A stretch of DNA of 64,000 nt from Nocardiopsis quinghaiensis (GTDB lineage: Bacteria > Actinomycetota > Actinomycetes > Streptosporangiales > Streptosporangiaceae), in assembly GCF_008638365.1 (NCBI RefSeq), contig NZ_ML703337.1, positions 93,840-157,839 of the forward strand. Direction: 5' to 3'. Position numbers and translations under genes: made by a program. The notes below the pieces were generated by a model. The model worked only from the letters and a program-made list of their open reading frames with translations. It had not been told where the DNA came from and ran no database searches. This document shows, one piece after another, positions 15,758 through 24,119 of the stretch. Each line of letters begins with the position of its first letter. Positions within the stretch are counted from its first letter, which is position 1.

Positions 15758-17053
15758 CTACCTTTCGATCAGCTCCTGGAGATGGGAAGCGGCGTTGGCG
15801 AGCGGGATGCGGGATTGGTCCCCGGAGAGCATGTCCCGGACGGTGACCTCGCCGGCCTCCTGTTCCTCAGGGCCGTACAGGATGGTGAAACGGGCGTACT
15901 GGGCGTTGGCCCACTGGAGCTGCTTGCCGAGCTTGCGTGACGATCCCAGGTAGATGCCCACACGGCGGCCGTGTGAGCGCAGTTCACCCGCCAGGCGCAT
16001 CAGATCGGCCTCGCCGCCCAGAACGGTCAGAGCGACGTCCAGGCCACGCGGCTCGGAATCCTGAGAATCCTGCATCGCTAGGATGCGTTCGATGCCGATG
16101 GACCCACCGCAGGCGGGTGCGTCGGGGCCACCGAGTGAGGCGACCAGGCCGTCATAGCGTCCTCCGGCTGCGACCGCGCCGGGGAAGCCTTCGGCTTCGA
16201 CCTCCCAGATGGCCCCGGTGTAGTAGTCCAGGCCGCGCACCATGCGGGGAGCGAAAACGACACGGTCCCCCAGGTCGGCGGTCAGGCCCAACAGGCTGTC
16301 GATCTCGGCCAGACCCCGTTGCCCACGTTCAGTGGTGGCGAGCTTGGAACGAATGAGCTCTGGATCGTCGGCCGCCACGTCCTCGGCCAGGTTCTCGGCG
16401 GTGGACACGTCCAGACCACGTTCGTCGACCAGTTCCTTCGCGACGGCTTGGACACCGATCTTGTCGAGCTTGTCCAGGGTGGCCAGGACCCCGTCCCCGC
16501 CGTCCTCGGACACCTCGTAGACCTCCAACAGGCCGCGCAGCGCTTCGCGGCTGTTGATAAGGAAGCGGAAGCGCTCGACCCCCAAGGCGTCGAGACCGTC
16601 GGCTATGGCACGCACGATCTCGGCATCGGCCAGTGGGGAGGTCGAGCCCACGGTGTCCACGTCGCACTGGACGAATTCGCGGAACCGGCCTTCCTGGGGG
16701 CGGTCGGCCCGCCACACCGGGCCGATGGCGTAGCGCTTGAAAGGCGAGGGAAGTTTGGACCCGTGGGTACCGATAACACGGGCTAGCGGCACCGTATGGT
16801 CGTAACGCAGTGCCAGGTCGGGCTGGCCGCTGGCTTCGTGGACACCCCGGCGCAGGATCTTGAACAAGAGTTTGGAGGCCTCTTCACCGTACTTGCCGGT
16901 GACCACTTCGATCCGCTCGAAAGCGGGAGTCTCCAACGGGTCGAACCCATAGCGCTCGAAGACCTCGGAGACTGTGGTGATGGCCGCCCTCCTGCGCCTC
17001 AGGTCGTCCGCGAGGAAGTCCCGCGTTCCTGAAGGTGCTTGCACCTTAGCCAT
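15758..17053 (-). CDS. hisS: histidyl-tRNA synthetase paralogue (eukaryote/archaeal-like lineage)
   Basis: 431 residues from ATG 17053 (MAKVQAPSGTRDFLADDL); a 62-residue upstream extension is rejected. All class II landmarks are present: LRYDHTVPLARV near 85, motif 2 VWRADRPQEGRFREFVQCD near 120, HisA RGLDYYTGAIWEVE near 270, AAGGRYDGL, motif 3 GGSIGIERIL near 310, and a C-terminal anticodon domain. The wording GKYGEEASKLLFKI and GRFREFVQCDVD is that of the eukaryote/archaeal-like HisRS group rather than the housekeeping actinobacterial enzyme (which reads YERPQKGRYRHFSQ). It sits inside the precursor-like operon, so it is probably a self-protection copy or a tRNA-dependent modifying enzyme rather than the sole HisRS. 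Confidence 0.85.
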   Translation of the reverse strand: MAKVQAPSGTRDFLADDLRRRRAAITTVSEVFERYGFDPLETPAFERIEVVTGKYGEEASKLLFKILRRGVHEASGQPDLALRYDHTVPLARVIGTHGSKLPSPFKRYAIGPVWRADRPQEGRFREFVQCDVDTVGSTSPLADAEIVRAIADGLDALGVERFRFLINSREALRGLLEVYEVSEDGGDGVLATLDKLDKIGVQAVAKELVDERGLDVSTAENLAEDVAADDPELIRSKLATTERGQRGLAEIDSLLGLTADLGDRVVFAPRMVRGLDYYTGAIWEVEAEGFPGAVAAGGRYDGLVASLGGPDAPACGGSIGIERILAMQDSQDSEPRGLDVALTVLGGEADLMRLAGELRSHGRRVGIYLGSSRKLGKQLQWANAQYARFTILYGPEEQEAGEVTVRDMLSGDQSRIPLANAASHLQELIER

Positions 17054-17100
17054 GGTGATGCCGCTTCCCGTGCCGTTGTGAATGAGTGGACTGCGCCAGA

Positions 17101-18336
17101 CTACTGCCGGTCCGCTTCGCTGACCGACCAGCCGGGGAAGTAACGGGCGAGCAGTCTCACCAGCGCTTTCCTCTCCTCTGGGCTTCCGTGGCCGGTATGC
17201 AGAAGCGGCGTGCCGTCGATCTCTTCCAGGGTCTGCCAACCGTTCAGTGAATCCATGAGGGTGCGGACCCCCGTCATCAGGGACAAGGACATCTGGGGAA
17301 CGATCGCGTCCAGAGCGTGGGCCTGGTAGTAGATCGAGGATCGCCGTGGGGCGGTGCTGTCGATCCTTTCGCTGTAGTTCACCTCGCTCACCTGGGGGTA
17401 ACAGGAGTCCAGCAGGACCTTGGGCACGTCCCAGACAGGCATGAAGCAGTCCACGTCACCGGTGCGGCGTTTGGGGTAGGGCAGCGGCCGACGTCCGTTC
17501 ATCAGACAGAACAACAATTCCGCCATGACGTCTTCTCGGTTGTAGCCCATCAGCAGGGAGGTTCCGCCGATCTCTCGGTTCAGCGCGCGCCCGACCATGT
17601 TGAGCAGCCAGGTTCCGAAGAAGTGGCTGGAGTCCGCGCCATAGGTGGACCGGATCTCACGCCACAGGGCCTCGGGGGACGCCGACATGCCAAGGAGGGA
17701 GGCGATGTCCTCGGGATGGAGAACACGGTGGCCAAACCCGTACCCGTGGCATAGGTCGCGGGCACGGTCCGCAGCCGTCCCCCGCCAAATGGGGTCCAGG
17801 ACCACTGTGAAGCACAGGACCTGATCACGCCGAAACCCTTCGGGTGTGACGTAACGGTCCAAGCCGCGCACGATGCTGCTGGAATCCCCGCCGCCTGAGA
17901 TGCCCGCGACGAGCGGCGGCGCTACCCGGTGCTCGCGTAGGAAATCCGCGATCTTGGTGAAGACGATCTCACGAAGCTGTTCGTCGTCCAGAAGGTGAAC
18001 CCGGTGTTCCGGGTCCTTCTCCGCGTACCGCAGGTCATACATCGCGGCGACGGGATCAGCACTGTGCCCCTGGATATGCAGGGTGTGCGGAAGGATGTCC
18101 ACATCGGTGTTGCGCATGCACTGCAGGATCACCGTGCTCGGTTCCGGAATCTGATCGAGCGTGTGCGTGATGGGAACGGGCCGCAGGCTCCCGTCTCCGG
18201 GGACCTCGTATGCCTGGAACATCGAGGGTGGCATGCGGTTGGCCCGGAGCAGATCGGCGAAGGACAACTCATCCGTTGGTACGAGCGGACGGGCGCCGTT
18301 CGCGAAGAGCGCTGTGACCCGTTCCCACTTACTCAC
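17101..18336 (-). CDS. PP-loop ATP-pyrophosphatase (adenine nucleotide alpha hydrolase fold)
   Basis: 411 residues from GTG 18336, with AGGAG eight bases upstream. The key motif is LVAGISGGGDSSSIVRGL near residue 145, the SGGxDS PP-loop of asparagine synthetase C-domains, TilS, ThiI and related enzymes that adenylate a carbonyl or carboxylate. The first ~135 residues match no domain that I know; there is no glutaminase domain. LMGYNREDVMAELLFCLMNG near 285 is TilS-like. Position directly after the 50-residue peptide gene (35 bp) suggests that the peptide is the substrate, for example for amide, thioamide or amidine formation. That reaction is inference. Confidence 0.75.
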   Translation of the reverse strand: MSKWERVTALFANGARPLVPTDELSFADLLRANRMPPSMFQAYEVPGDGSLRPVPITHTLDQIPEPSTVILQCMRNTDVDILPHTLHIQGHSADPVAAMYDLRYAEKDPEHRVHLLDDEQLREIVFTKIADFLREHRVAPPLVAGISGGGDSSSIVRGLDRYVTPEGFRRDQVLCFTVVLDPIWRGTAADRARDLCHGYGFGHRVLHPEDIASLLGMSASPEALWREIRSTYGADSSHFFGTWLLNMVGRALNREIGGTSLLMGYNREDVMAELLFCLMNGRRPLPYPKRRTGDVDCFMPVWDVPKVLLDSCYPQVSEVNYSERIDSTAPRRSSIYYQAHALDAIVPQMSLSLMTGVRTLMDSLNGWQTLEEIDGTPLLHTGHGSPEERKALVRLLARYFPGWSVSEADRQ

Positions 18337-18371
18337 TCAGGTGACTCCTGTTCGTGTCGTGTGCTCTCGGC

Positions 18372-18524
18372 CTAGAAGTGCGCGGTGATCGCAGAGCAGG
18401 CGAGGGTTTCCTCTACCTTCGGCTGCGTCATACGGTCCATGCCGACCTGCGGCAGGGTCCGCGTCATCACGTCCGCCAACTCGGTCAGTTCAGAGGTCGT
18501 CGGATCGGTCGTTTCGGTGTTCAT
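18372..18524 (-). CDS. candidate RiPP precursor peptide
   Basis: A 50-residue gene found by reading the minus strand between 18.37 and 18.53 kb. The product starts MNTETTDPTTSELTELADVM, has a middle part TRTLPQVGMDRMTQPKVEE and ends TLACSAITAHF. A Thr/Glu-rich leader-like half with an ELTELADVM helix, then a short tail with one Cys, Ser, two Thr, His and a C-terminal Phe, fits a leader-core precursor. GGAAAGG lies nine bases before the ATG. It is the first gene of the operon and precedes the PP-loop enzyme by 35 bp. I do not recognise the family; the core boundary is unknown. Confidence 0.65.
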   Translation of the reverse strand: MNTETTDPTTSELTELADVMTRTLPQVGMDRMTQPKVEETLACSAITAHF

Positions 18525-19071
18525 GGACGATGCCTTTCCCTCGGTTACGCCCGGCCTGGGGTGACAGGGCGTGGCCGCGCACCTATTGGTGCACGGGGCT
18601 CGTTACATGCTTCGCTCGGACGGTTCCGTCAGATTCGAGGGCGGCCAGGTGACGCGGCACCACCCGAAGGGTTCCCACCACCGCCTCAGTGGAGGTGTCG
18701 GTCGGCTCTGCTGTCGCTGTGCCTCTTCCCCGCCGACCGCTCGGAGTCAGCAGTGTCCCCCGAACAGTTGCGTCGACCTATGCGCACACGCATAATCTTC
18801 GCGTTCGATTTATGCGTGGTGTTCGATTTGCCCTTCCTCACCAGTTCATATGAAGATCAGAACGGGGATTTTTGGTCTCGCTCTTGTTCATCGGCCCTAC
18901 GCTGGTCGCCAAGAGTGTTGAGCGCAACGGGGATGTCAGTGGAAACGCAGCCGACTTGCCAGTGGGCAAACGCAACAAAGATGTCAGGGCTACACAAGCC
19001 GGTCCTGATGCAGGGGTGACCGGGTTTGGCCAGGTGCCCATGCCCCGTCTTCGGCTGGCTACGGTCGCACT
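18525..19071. other. divergent intergenic region
   Basis: Separates the minus-strand precursor operon from the plus-strand pentapeptide-repeat gene. It is AT-richer around 18780-18880 and holds a dyad and direct-repeat element (18787-18829). I see no supported gene; the frame at 18571-18795 lacks normal codon bias. Confidence 0.55.
18787..18829. promoter_or_regulatory. dyad and direct-repeat promoter element, shared with 25559-25586
   Basis: CACGCATAA (18787-18795) and TTATGCGTG (18810-18818) are perfect 9-bp arms. Overlapping them, GTTCGA occurs at 18803 and again at 18821, an 18-bp period. The block GCGTTCGATTTATGCG then GTTCGATT is nearly repeated, on the opposite strand, at 25559-25586. 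The dyad could serve both divergent units. Confidence 0.6.
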
Positions 19072-20532
19072 ATGACCACCACCCCCTCACCCCCTCAACC
19101 GTCCCGGCGGAAGCGTCTCCTGGCACGAGACACCCGGCTGCGTGAGCGCCTCAACCGGCGTCGCCATGGCCTGTCCTGGACCGCGGTCACCGTGGGCGGG
19201 CTCGGAGTGGCCGTGGCGTTGTGGCCCCTGGCCACAACGGTCTGGGATCTGCTCGGATTCACCGCGGGCCAGACCTGGCGCGTGACCGCAGTGAGCGCCT
19301 GCGCACTGTTGCTGGCCGCCGGTATGGCGGGGATGAACTGGAAGCGCACCTCTCCGGTGCGGTTGGTCTGGCTGATCCTGGCCGCCTGGGCGGTCGCCAC
19401 GGGCATGGTCGCGGCCATGACCACTTTGGCGTGGCTGGTGCTCGACACGCCCCAGTGGAAGCCGCCCGGGGAGCTCACCCCCGAGAACCTGGACGCGATT
19501 GCCACCCGCGCCTTCGCCATCGTCGCTGGCCTGGGCGGTGTGGCCTTGTTGGTCATCGCCTACCGGCGCCAACGCACCACCGAGAACGGAGAGCAGCGCG
19601 AGGTCACCAAGCTGTTCAACGAGCGCTTCACCACCGCCTATACCGAACTGGGTAGCGAGCACGCCGCCGTGCGCCTGGGTGCCGTCCACGCCCTAGCTCA
19701 TCTGGCCGACGACGCACCTTCTGAGGAGGAGGTGCAGATGGTCATCGACGTGCTGTGCGCCTACCTACGCATGCCCTACGACCCCGAACCCGGCGAGCTG
19801 CCCGTGGATGCCGACGACGCCCAGCGTGAGGACCACCGCACACGCACACTGGAGTTCGCTTCCTTGCGGGAGGTGCGCCACACCATCCTCCGGATCATTG
19901 GCAACCACCTACGTGAGCCCACCGGCTGGCGCGGCAAGGACTATGACTTCACCGGCACCGTCTTCGACGGCGGCGACCTGACCGGCACCCACTTCACCGG
20001 CGGCAGAGTTTCCTTCGAGGGGGCCCGCTTCGCTGGCGGGACGGTGTCCTTTTTCGGAGCCCACTTCGTCGGCGGGAAGGTGGACTTCTCCCGGGCTGAG
20101 TTCGTCGGGGGGACGGTGGACTTCACCGGGGCCTACCTCGCTAACGGGAGGGTGGACTTCTTCCGAGCTGAGTTCGTCGGGGGGACGGTGTCCTTCGGCG
20201 GGGCCCACTTCGTCGGCGGGACGATGTCCTTCAATGGGGCCTACTTCACCGGCGGGACGATGTACTTCAGCGGGGCCCACTTCGTCGGCGGAACGATGTA
20301 CTTCAGCGGGGCCCACTTCGTCGGCGGGAGGGTGGACTTCTTCCAGGCTGAATTCACCGGCGGGACGGTGTCCTTCGGCGGGGCCTCAGGAACGTGCCCC
20401 ATCAGACTGCTGGAAGCGATCGAGCGCGGAAACCCTGGGACAGTCCTCTTGCCCGAGGAGTGGCAGCCGACTGCCGATGAGAACGGCCAACAGGGAGACC
20501 CAAGCACGTCCCCTGATGCATCCGACCACTGA
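19072..20532 (+). CDS. membrane protein with pentapeptide repeats
   Basis: 486 residues. The N-terminal ~170 residues contain four hydrophobic segments (about 35-55, 70-90, 100-125, 140-160), then a soluble helical region (EQREVTKLFNERFTTAYTEL; VRLGAVHALAHLADD), the usual fore-part of actinobacterial pentapeptide-repeat membrane proteins, then from residue ~290 to 445 a long run of repeats of the type A-H-F-V-G-G-x-x-x-F (ten-residue period, two pentapeptides), forming a right-handed beta-helix. The repeats are also visible in the DNA as a 30-base tandem unit. Function unknown; the family includes both structural and protective proteins. Confidence 0.8.
   Translation: MTTTPSPPQPSRRKRLLARDTRLRERLNRRRHGLSWTAVTVGGLGVAVALWPLATTVWDLLGFTAGQTWRVTAVSACALLLAAGMAGMNWKRTSPVRLVWLILAAWAVATGMVAAMTTLAWLVLDTPQWKPPGELTPENLDAIATRAFAIVAGLGGVALLVIAYRRQRTTENGEQREVTKLFNERFTTAYTELGSEHAAVRLGAVHALAHLADDAPSEEEVQMVIDVLCAYLRMPYDPEPGELPVDADDAQREDHRTRTLEFASLREVRHTILRIIGNHLREPTGWRGKDYDFTGTVFDGGDLTGTHFTGGRVSFEGARFAGGTVSFFGAHFVGGKVDFSRAEFVGGTVDFTGAYLANGRVDFFRAEFVGGTVSFGGAHFVGGTMSFNGAYFTGGTMYFSGAHFVGGTMYFSGAHFVGGRVDFFQAEFTGGTVSFGGASGTCPIRLLEAIERGNPGTVLLPEEWQPTADENGQQGDPSTSPDASDH
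19960..20390 (+). repeat. 30-bp tandem coding repeats
   Basis: Roughly fourteen degenerate copies of a 30-base unit containing GGGGCCCACTTCGTCGGCGG-like cores encode the pentapeptide region. Several adjacent copies are nearly identical (for example at 20265-20325), indicating recent expansion or slippage. Confidence 0.7.
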
Positions 20533-20539
20533 CATCCTC

Positions 20540-21176
20540 ATGGCCGCACCCACTGTTATCTTCGGCTGCGCTCAACAGGAGTGGGCGCGATGGGCAGACT
20601 GGATCAACGGCCCCAGACACACGTTCTCCGCCGTCCTGGGCGCGGTGACCGCTGCAGGCCGCGACAACGCCGAGACGTTCGACTACTTCCGTTCGGGTTT
20701 TCGGCCTCGCGTTGGAACGGCGGCTGCGGGAGGAAGCCGGACAGGGAGAGCTCATCGAGGAGGAAGACCTGTACCCGGACGTACGTCCCGGTCTCCAAGC
20801 ACTCCGTGAGGCCGGCATCTGGGTGGGCATCGCCGGGAACCAAACAGTCCGGACTGCAGAACTGCTGCGGGAACTCCACCTTCCGGCCGACGCCGTCGCC
20901 ACCTCGGGAGAGTGGGGAGTCGCCAAGCCTGACCCAGCGTTCTTCACCAAGGTCATCGACATGGCTCCGGGATCGCCCGAAGAGATCGTTTACGTGGGCG
21001 ATCACCGTGACAACGACGTCATCCCCGGACACACCGCTGGGCTTCGGACCGCACTGATCCGGCGCGGCCCCTGGGGCTACCTGTGGGCGGACGACTCCCA
21101 GGTCACCAGCCGTGTGAACTGGGTGATCAACTCGCTGTACGAGCTTCCCTCGCTGATCACCAAAACCTGGAGATAG
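20540..21176 (+). pseudogene. HAD family hydrolase, frameshifted
   Basis: The frame from ATG 20540 encodes a plausible N-terminus (MAAPTVIFGCAQQEWARWAD ... FDYFRSGF) and then runs into nonsense; the next frame continues GLALERRLREEAGQ ... GDHRDNDVIPGHTAGLR ... RRGPWGYLW to 21176. Joined, they give a normal ~210-residue HAD hydrolase with VAKPDPAFF and VYVGDHRDND motifs. The break lies in GGGTTTTCGG at about 20697-20704; deleting one T restores the frame. Either a recent inactivation or a homopolymer sequencing error. The 3' part alone (from 20712) would lack the cap helices. Confidence 0.75.
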
Positions 21177-21212
21177 ACCCCACACCGCGATACCGGCTCT
21201 TACAGTGGCGGC

Positions 21213-22112
21213 GTGGCCGAATCCTCCTCCCATCTCACGACCGAGATCGCCCTGAGCACCGCTGCCCGAGTTGCGAACGAGTGCTCCTGGTCGAGTCTCA
21301 ACGCGCACATCCTCGGGCCCATCGGCGAGAACGCCACCGTGCTCCTGCCCGAGGAGCAGTTGGTCCTACGGATCTGCGCGAGCATCCATCACCAGAGGGC
21401 ACACCGGGAACTACGGCTGGCCAACTGGTTGCGTGGTTACCGTATCCCCGCAGTCCGTGCCATCGATGGCATGAACGAACCCCTACTTCGTAACGGGTGG
21501 ACGATCACCGTGTGGAAGCACATCCCCGGTGTCCGTCCGGCCTCGACTGACGTCATCGGCGCGGCCCTGCGTCAACTGCATGAGCTGACAGAGCCTTCTG
21601 GCATAGACTTGCCGGTTTTGGACCCCTTCGACGGAATCACCGACTACATCGACCAGGCACACCTGGAACCGCACGACGTGGGTTTTCTCCGTCGCCAGCT
21701 CGACAACCTGCGCAACGCCTACACACGCCTGAATCCAGCTCTTCCCTCTGGCCCGGTCCACGGTGACGCACACCGCAAGAACATCGTGCAGGACGAGAGC
21801 GGACACCCGGTGATCCTGGACCTGGAGCGTTTCAGTATCGGGGCACGCGAGTGGGACCTCGTCGTGGCAGCGGTGTACGAGCGTGTGGGGTGGTACACCG
21901 CGTCGGAGTACTCAGCGTTCATCGCCGCCTATGGATGGGATATCCGGGAGTGGTCAGGGTTCGAGACCATGGCTGCGGTGCGCGAGCTGCGGATGACAGC
22001 GTGGTTATGCGCGCGTACGGGGCGCGAGCCCCGCCTGCTACCGGAGGCCCGGCGCCGTATCACCTCGCTGCGCGACCCTTCCGGACCGCGGGTGTGGCAG
22101 CCCGGTACGTGA
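21213..22112 (+). CDS. APH-fold phosphotransferase
   Basis: 299 residues from GTG 21213. The core motifs are complete: HGDAHRKNIV near residue 185 and VILDLERFSIGAREWDLV near 205, the catalytic and metal-binding loops of aminoglycoside/choline-kinase-like enzymes; the N-lobe has LVLRICASIHHQRAHRE with a likely ATP-binding Lys replaced by Arg. A standard small-molecule kinase family in actinomycetes with unknown substrate. Its stop abuts, without a gap, the stop of the convergent regulator gene. Confidence 0.75.
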   Translation: MAESSSHLTTEIALSTAARVANECSWSSLNAHILGPIGENATVLLPEEQLVLRICASIHHQRAHRELRLANWLRGYRIPAVRAIDGMNEPLLRNGWTITVWKHIPGVRPASTDVIGAALRQLHELTEPSGIDLPVLDPFDGITDYIDQAHLEPHDVGFLRRQLDNLRNAYTRLNPALPSGPVHGDAHRKNIVQDESGHPVILDLERFSIGAREWDLVVAAVYERVGWYTASEYSAFIAAYGWDIREWSGFETMAAVRELRMTAWLCARTGREPRLLPEARRRITSLRDPSGPRVWQPGT

Positions 22113-23561
22113 TCACGCCTGGGCCAGTGGCGTGCTGGCAAGAAACTCACGAAACTCCCGGACGGAACGAGCCTGGTTGTGCGGTTCCATCCGATCTTGG
22201 AGACGAGAGATGTAGGCCTGAACACGGGCTGAGCGCAGGCGGCTGGCATCTGCGATGACCTGAGTGGCGATCGCACACCCTGCTTCGAGGTCGTTGGGCG
22301 CCTCCATGAGGTGCGCTCCGGCCTGAACCAGTCCAGCGAACGTACGGCTACGACGGAAGCTGGCGGGTGCGAGATCAACGGATCGCTGAGCATGTTCGAT
22401 AGCCAGCGATCCGTGGCCGAGGTCGTGGAAACAGTGCGCGAGTTCGTCCGCCACTTCCGAGCCGTCGAAGTAGCCCATCCAGGCAGGCTCTTGCTCGGTA
22501 TCGATGCAGGAGAAGGCTCCCTCCATTTCTTTCAGTGCGTTCGTACAGGAGCGTTCCTCACCGAGGGAGGCGAGGCCGCGGGCTTCCATAGCGGCCAGCA
22601 TGGCTCGTATCGCGGGGGTTGCCTGAGCCCCTGCCCCGGACTTGGCAGTACGTGCGAGGTCAACCGCGCTGCGAAAGTCCCCGAGGAAGTTGGCCTGATG
22701 ACTCAGCAGAGCGATTGCCTTGGCGCCCAATAGCCTGTCCGACCCCAGGAAGGCAAGATTGAGGGACTGGAGGAAATAGCGACGGCCCAACATGTGAAGT
22801 CCCGCATCGTAGGCCATAGCGCCGGTCTTGGCTGCGAACCGGGAGCTGGCCGAGAAGAGTTCCCGGCCGACCGTCGGAGTGAAACGACCTCGTAGCAGCG
22901 GAGCGATTTCGCTGGCCAGGTATTGGACAGCCGCCATCCGTGCATGTCCTCCGCCGAACTCATGGTCAAGGGTCTCGAACAGGTCGCATGCCCGCGTGAT
23001 CGCGTGAACATCATCCTCAGTCACACGGAGCTGGTTTCCTGAATCGGATTCGATGATGGCTGGGGGTGCCACGAGCCAACGGAGCAAAGGGGTGCTCAGT
23101 TGTCCCGCTGGTATCTCCATCAGATTTTCCGGAGCACGACGACCAAGATCAGCGTTCCAGAGAAGGGCAGCGTGCCGGGCTGCCTCCTCCCTTGACTCGG
23201 TGAACAGGTCAGCGTCCGGAGGAAGAGAGAACCCGAGATTCCCTTGGGGCGCGCCAGAGGCTGTATCAGGAGGATCCAAAGGCGCTCCCAGCCCTCGCAG
23301 AGCCTCCATGGCCTTACGCCGGTCGGTGAGCCCTCGCCCCGACTCAGCCCGAGTGATGGTGCTCTGCGCGACCCCGCACATCCGCGCCAGGGCCTCCTGC
23401 GACAACGACTTCACCCGACGCCGAAGAAACCGGATCACCGCCTGGGCGTCACGCTCCCGCACCGCAGCCGCCATCTCGGGGTCCCGCCACACCCACCCCG
23501 GCACGCATGCACAGACCCAGGAGCCCTCGCCTCGGGGACGTCCGCAGTTCCCGCAGACCAT
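22113..23561 (-). CDS. HTH regulator with N-terminal zinc-ribbon-like motif
   Basis: 482 residues. It starts with CGNCGRPRGEGSWVCACVPG (four cysteines, likely metal site), then an XRE helix-turn-helix (SLSQEALARMCGVAQSTITR ... ESGRGLTDRRKAMEAL, residues ~50-95), then a long all-helical region resembling tetratricopeptide-type sensor domains (~220-480). It is the third gene of a three-gene operon and a paralogue of the first. The HTH-encoding DNA is almost identical in the two copies. Probably senses a peptide or small ligand through the helical repeats; inferred. Confidence 0.75.
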   Translation of the reverse strand: MVCGNCGRPRGEGSWVCACVPGWVWRDPEMAAAVRERDAQAVIRFLRRRVKSLSQEALARMCGVAQSTITRAESGRGLTDRRKAMEALRGLGAPLDPPDTASGAPQGNLGFSLPPDADLFTESREEAARHAALLWNADLGRRAPENLMEIPAGQLSTPLLRWLVAPPAIIESDSGNQLRVTEDDVHAITRACDLFETLDHEFGGGHARMAAVQYLASEIAPLLRGRFTPTVGRELFSASSRFAAKTGAMAYDAGLHMLGRRYFLQSLNLAFLGSDRLLGAKAIALLSHQANFLGDFRSAVDLARTAKSGAGAQATPAIRAMLAAMEARGLASLGEERSCTNALKEMEGAFSCIDTEQEPAWMGYFDGSEVADELAHCFHDLGHGSLAIEHAQRSVDLAPASFRRSRTFAGLVQAGAHLMEAPNDLEAGCAIATQVIADASRLRSARVQAYISRLQDRMEPHNQARSVREFREFLASTPLAQA

Positions 23562-23567
23562 CGACCG

Positions 23568-24119
23568 CTACTCCGTTCGCTCAGCAAGGTGTTCCTCCAC
23601 CGTGGCAAGGGTCTGCTCCCATGGGAACCGATCGAAGGCATCACCGCCCTGCCCTGCCGGGTGGGGTACGAACGCCCCCTCTCCCAACAGCACACGCACG
23701 CCTTCCTCCCGCAGCAAGGCAACGCTTCGTTGAAAGGGCCGGCGCTGGGCGTAGGCCGCGTTGACGAAGGGCAGCACCACCACCGGGATCCCGAACCCGA
23801 TCCCCTCGTTGAGCACGTCCAACGCGTAGTTGTCGGCGACGCCCTGGGCGAGCTTGTTGACGGTGTTGAAGCTCGCGGGAGCGACGACGATCGCATCCGC
23901 CTTCGGAGACCGCGGAATTCCAGGAGCGCGGTGCCGGCTTCGCACCGGGCGACCGGTGAGGTCCTCCACGGCCTGGGTGTCGAAGAAGCCCAGCGCAGCG
24001 GGTGTCGCGATCACCTGGACCTGCCACCCCTGAGCCAGAGCCGGAGAGATCAACCGGTCCACATGTTCAGCCGGTCCCGCCGCGCACACGACGACGTACA
24101 GGGTCCTGGCAGTACTCAT
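23568..24119 (-). CDS. flavoprotein of the HFCD (Cys decarboxylase/Dfp-like) family
   Basis: 183 residues with TLYVVVCAAGPAEHVDRLI at the N-terminus, IVVAPASFNTVNKLAQGVAD near residue 90 (the PASxNT motif for flavin binding) and VVVLPFVNAAYAQR near 130. Family knowledge: homo-oligomeric flavin-containing decarboxylases include phosphopantothenoylcysteine decarboxylase and RiPP enzymes such as EpiD and TvaF. The catalytic His cannot be assigned with certainty. It is translationally coupled to the upstream regulator (ATGA) and 6 bp ahead of the second regulator. Confidence 0.8.
   Translation of the reverse strand: MSTARTLYVVVCAAGPAEHVDRLISPALAQGWQVQVIATPAALGFFDTQAVEDLTGRPVRSRHRAPGIPRSPKADAIVVAPASFNTVNKLAQGVADNYALDVLNEGIGFGIPVVVLPFVNAAYAQRRPFQRSVALLREEGVRVLLGEGAFVPHPAGQGGDAFDRFPWEQTLATVEEHLAERTE

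Noticed and set aside
18571..18795. Cys-rich 74-residue frame divergent from the precursor operon as a second peptide
   Set aside because: No ribosome-binding site, arginine/cysteine-rich shadow composition, and it overlaps the promoter element.
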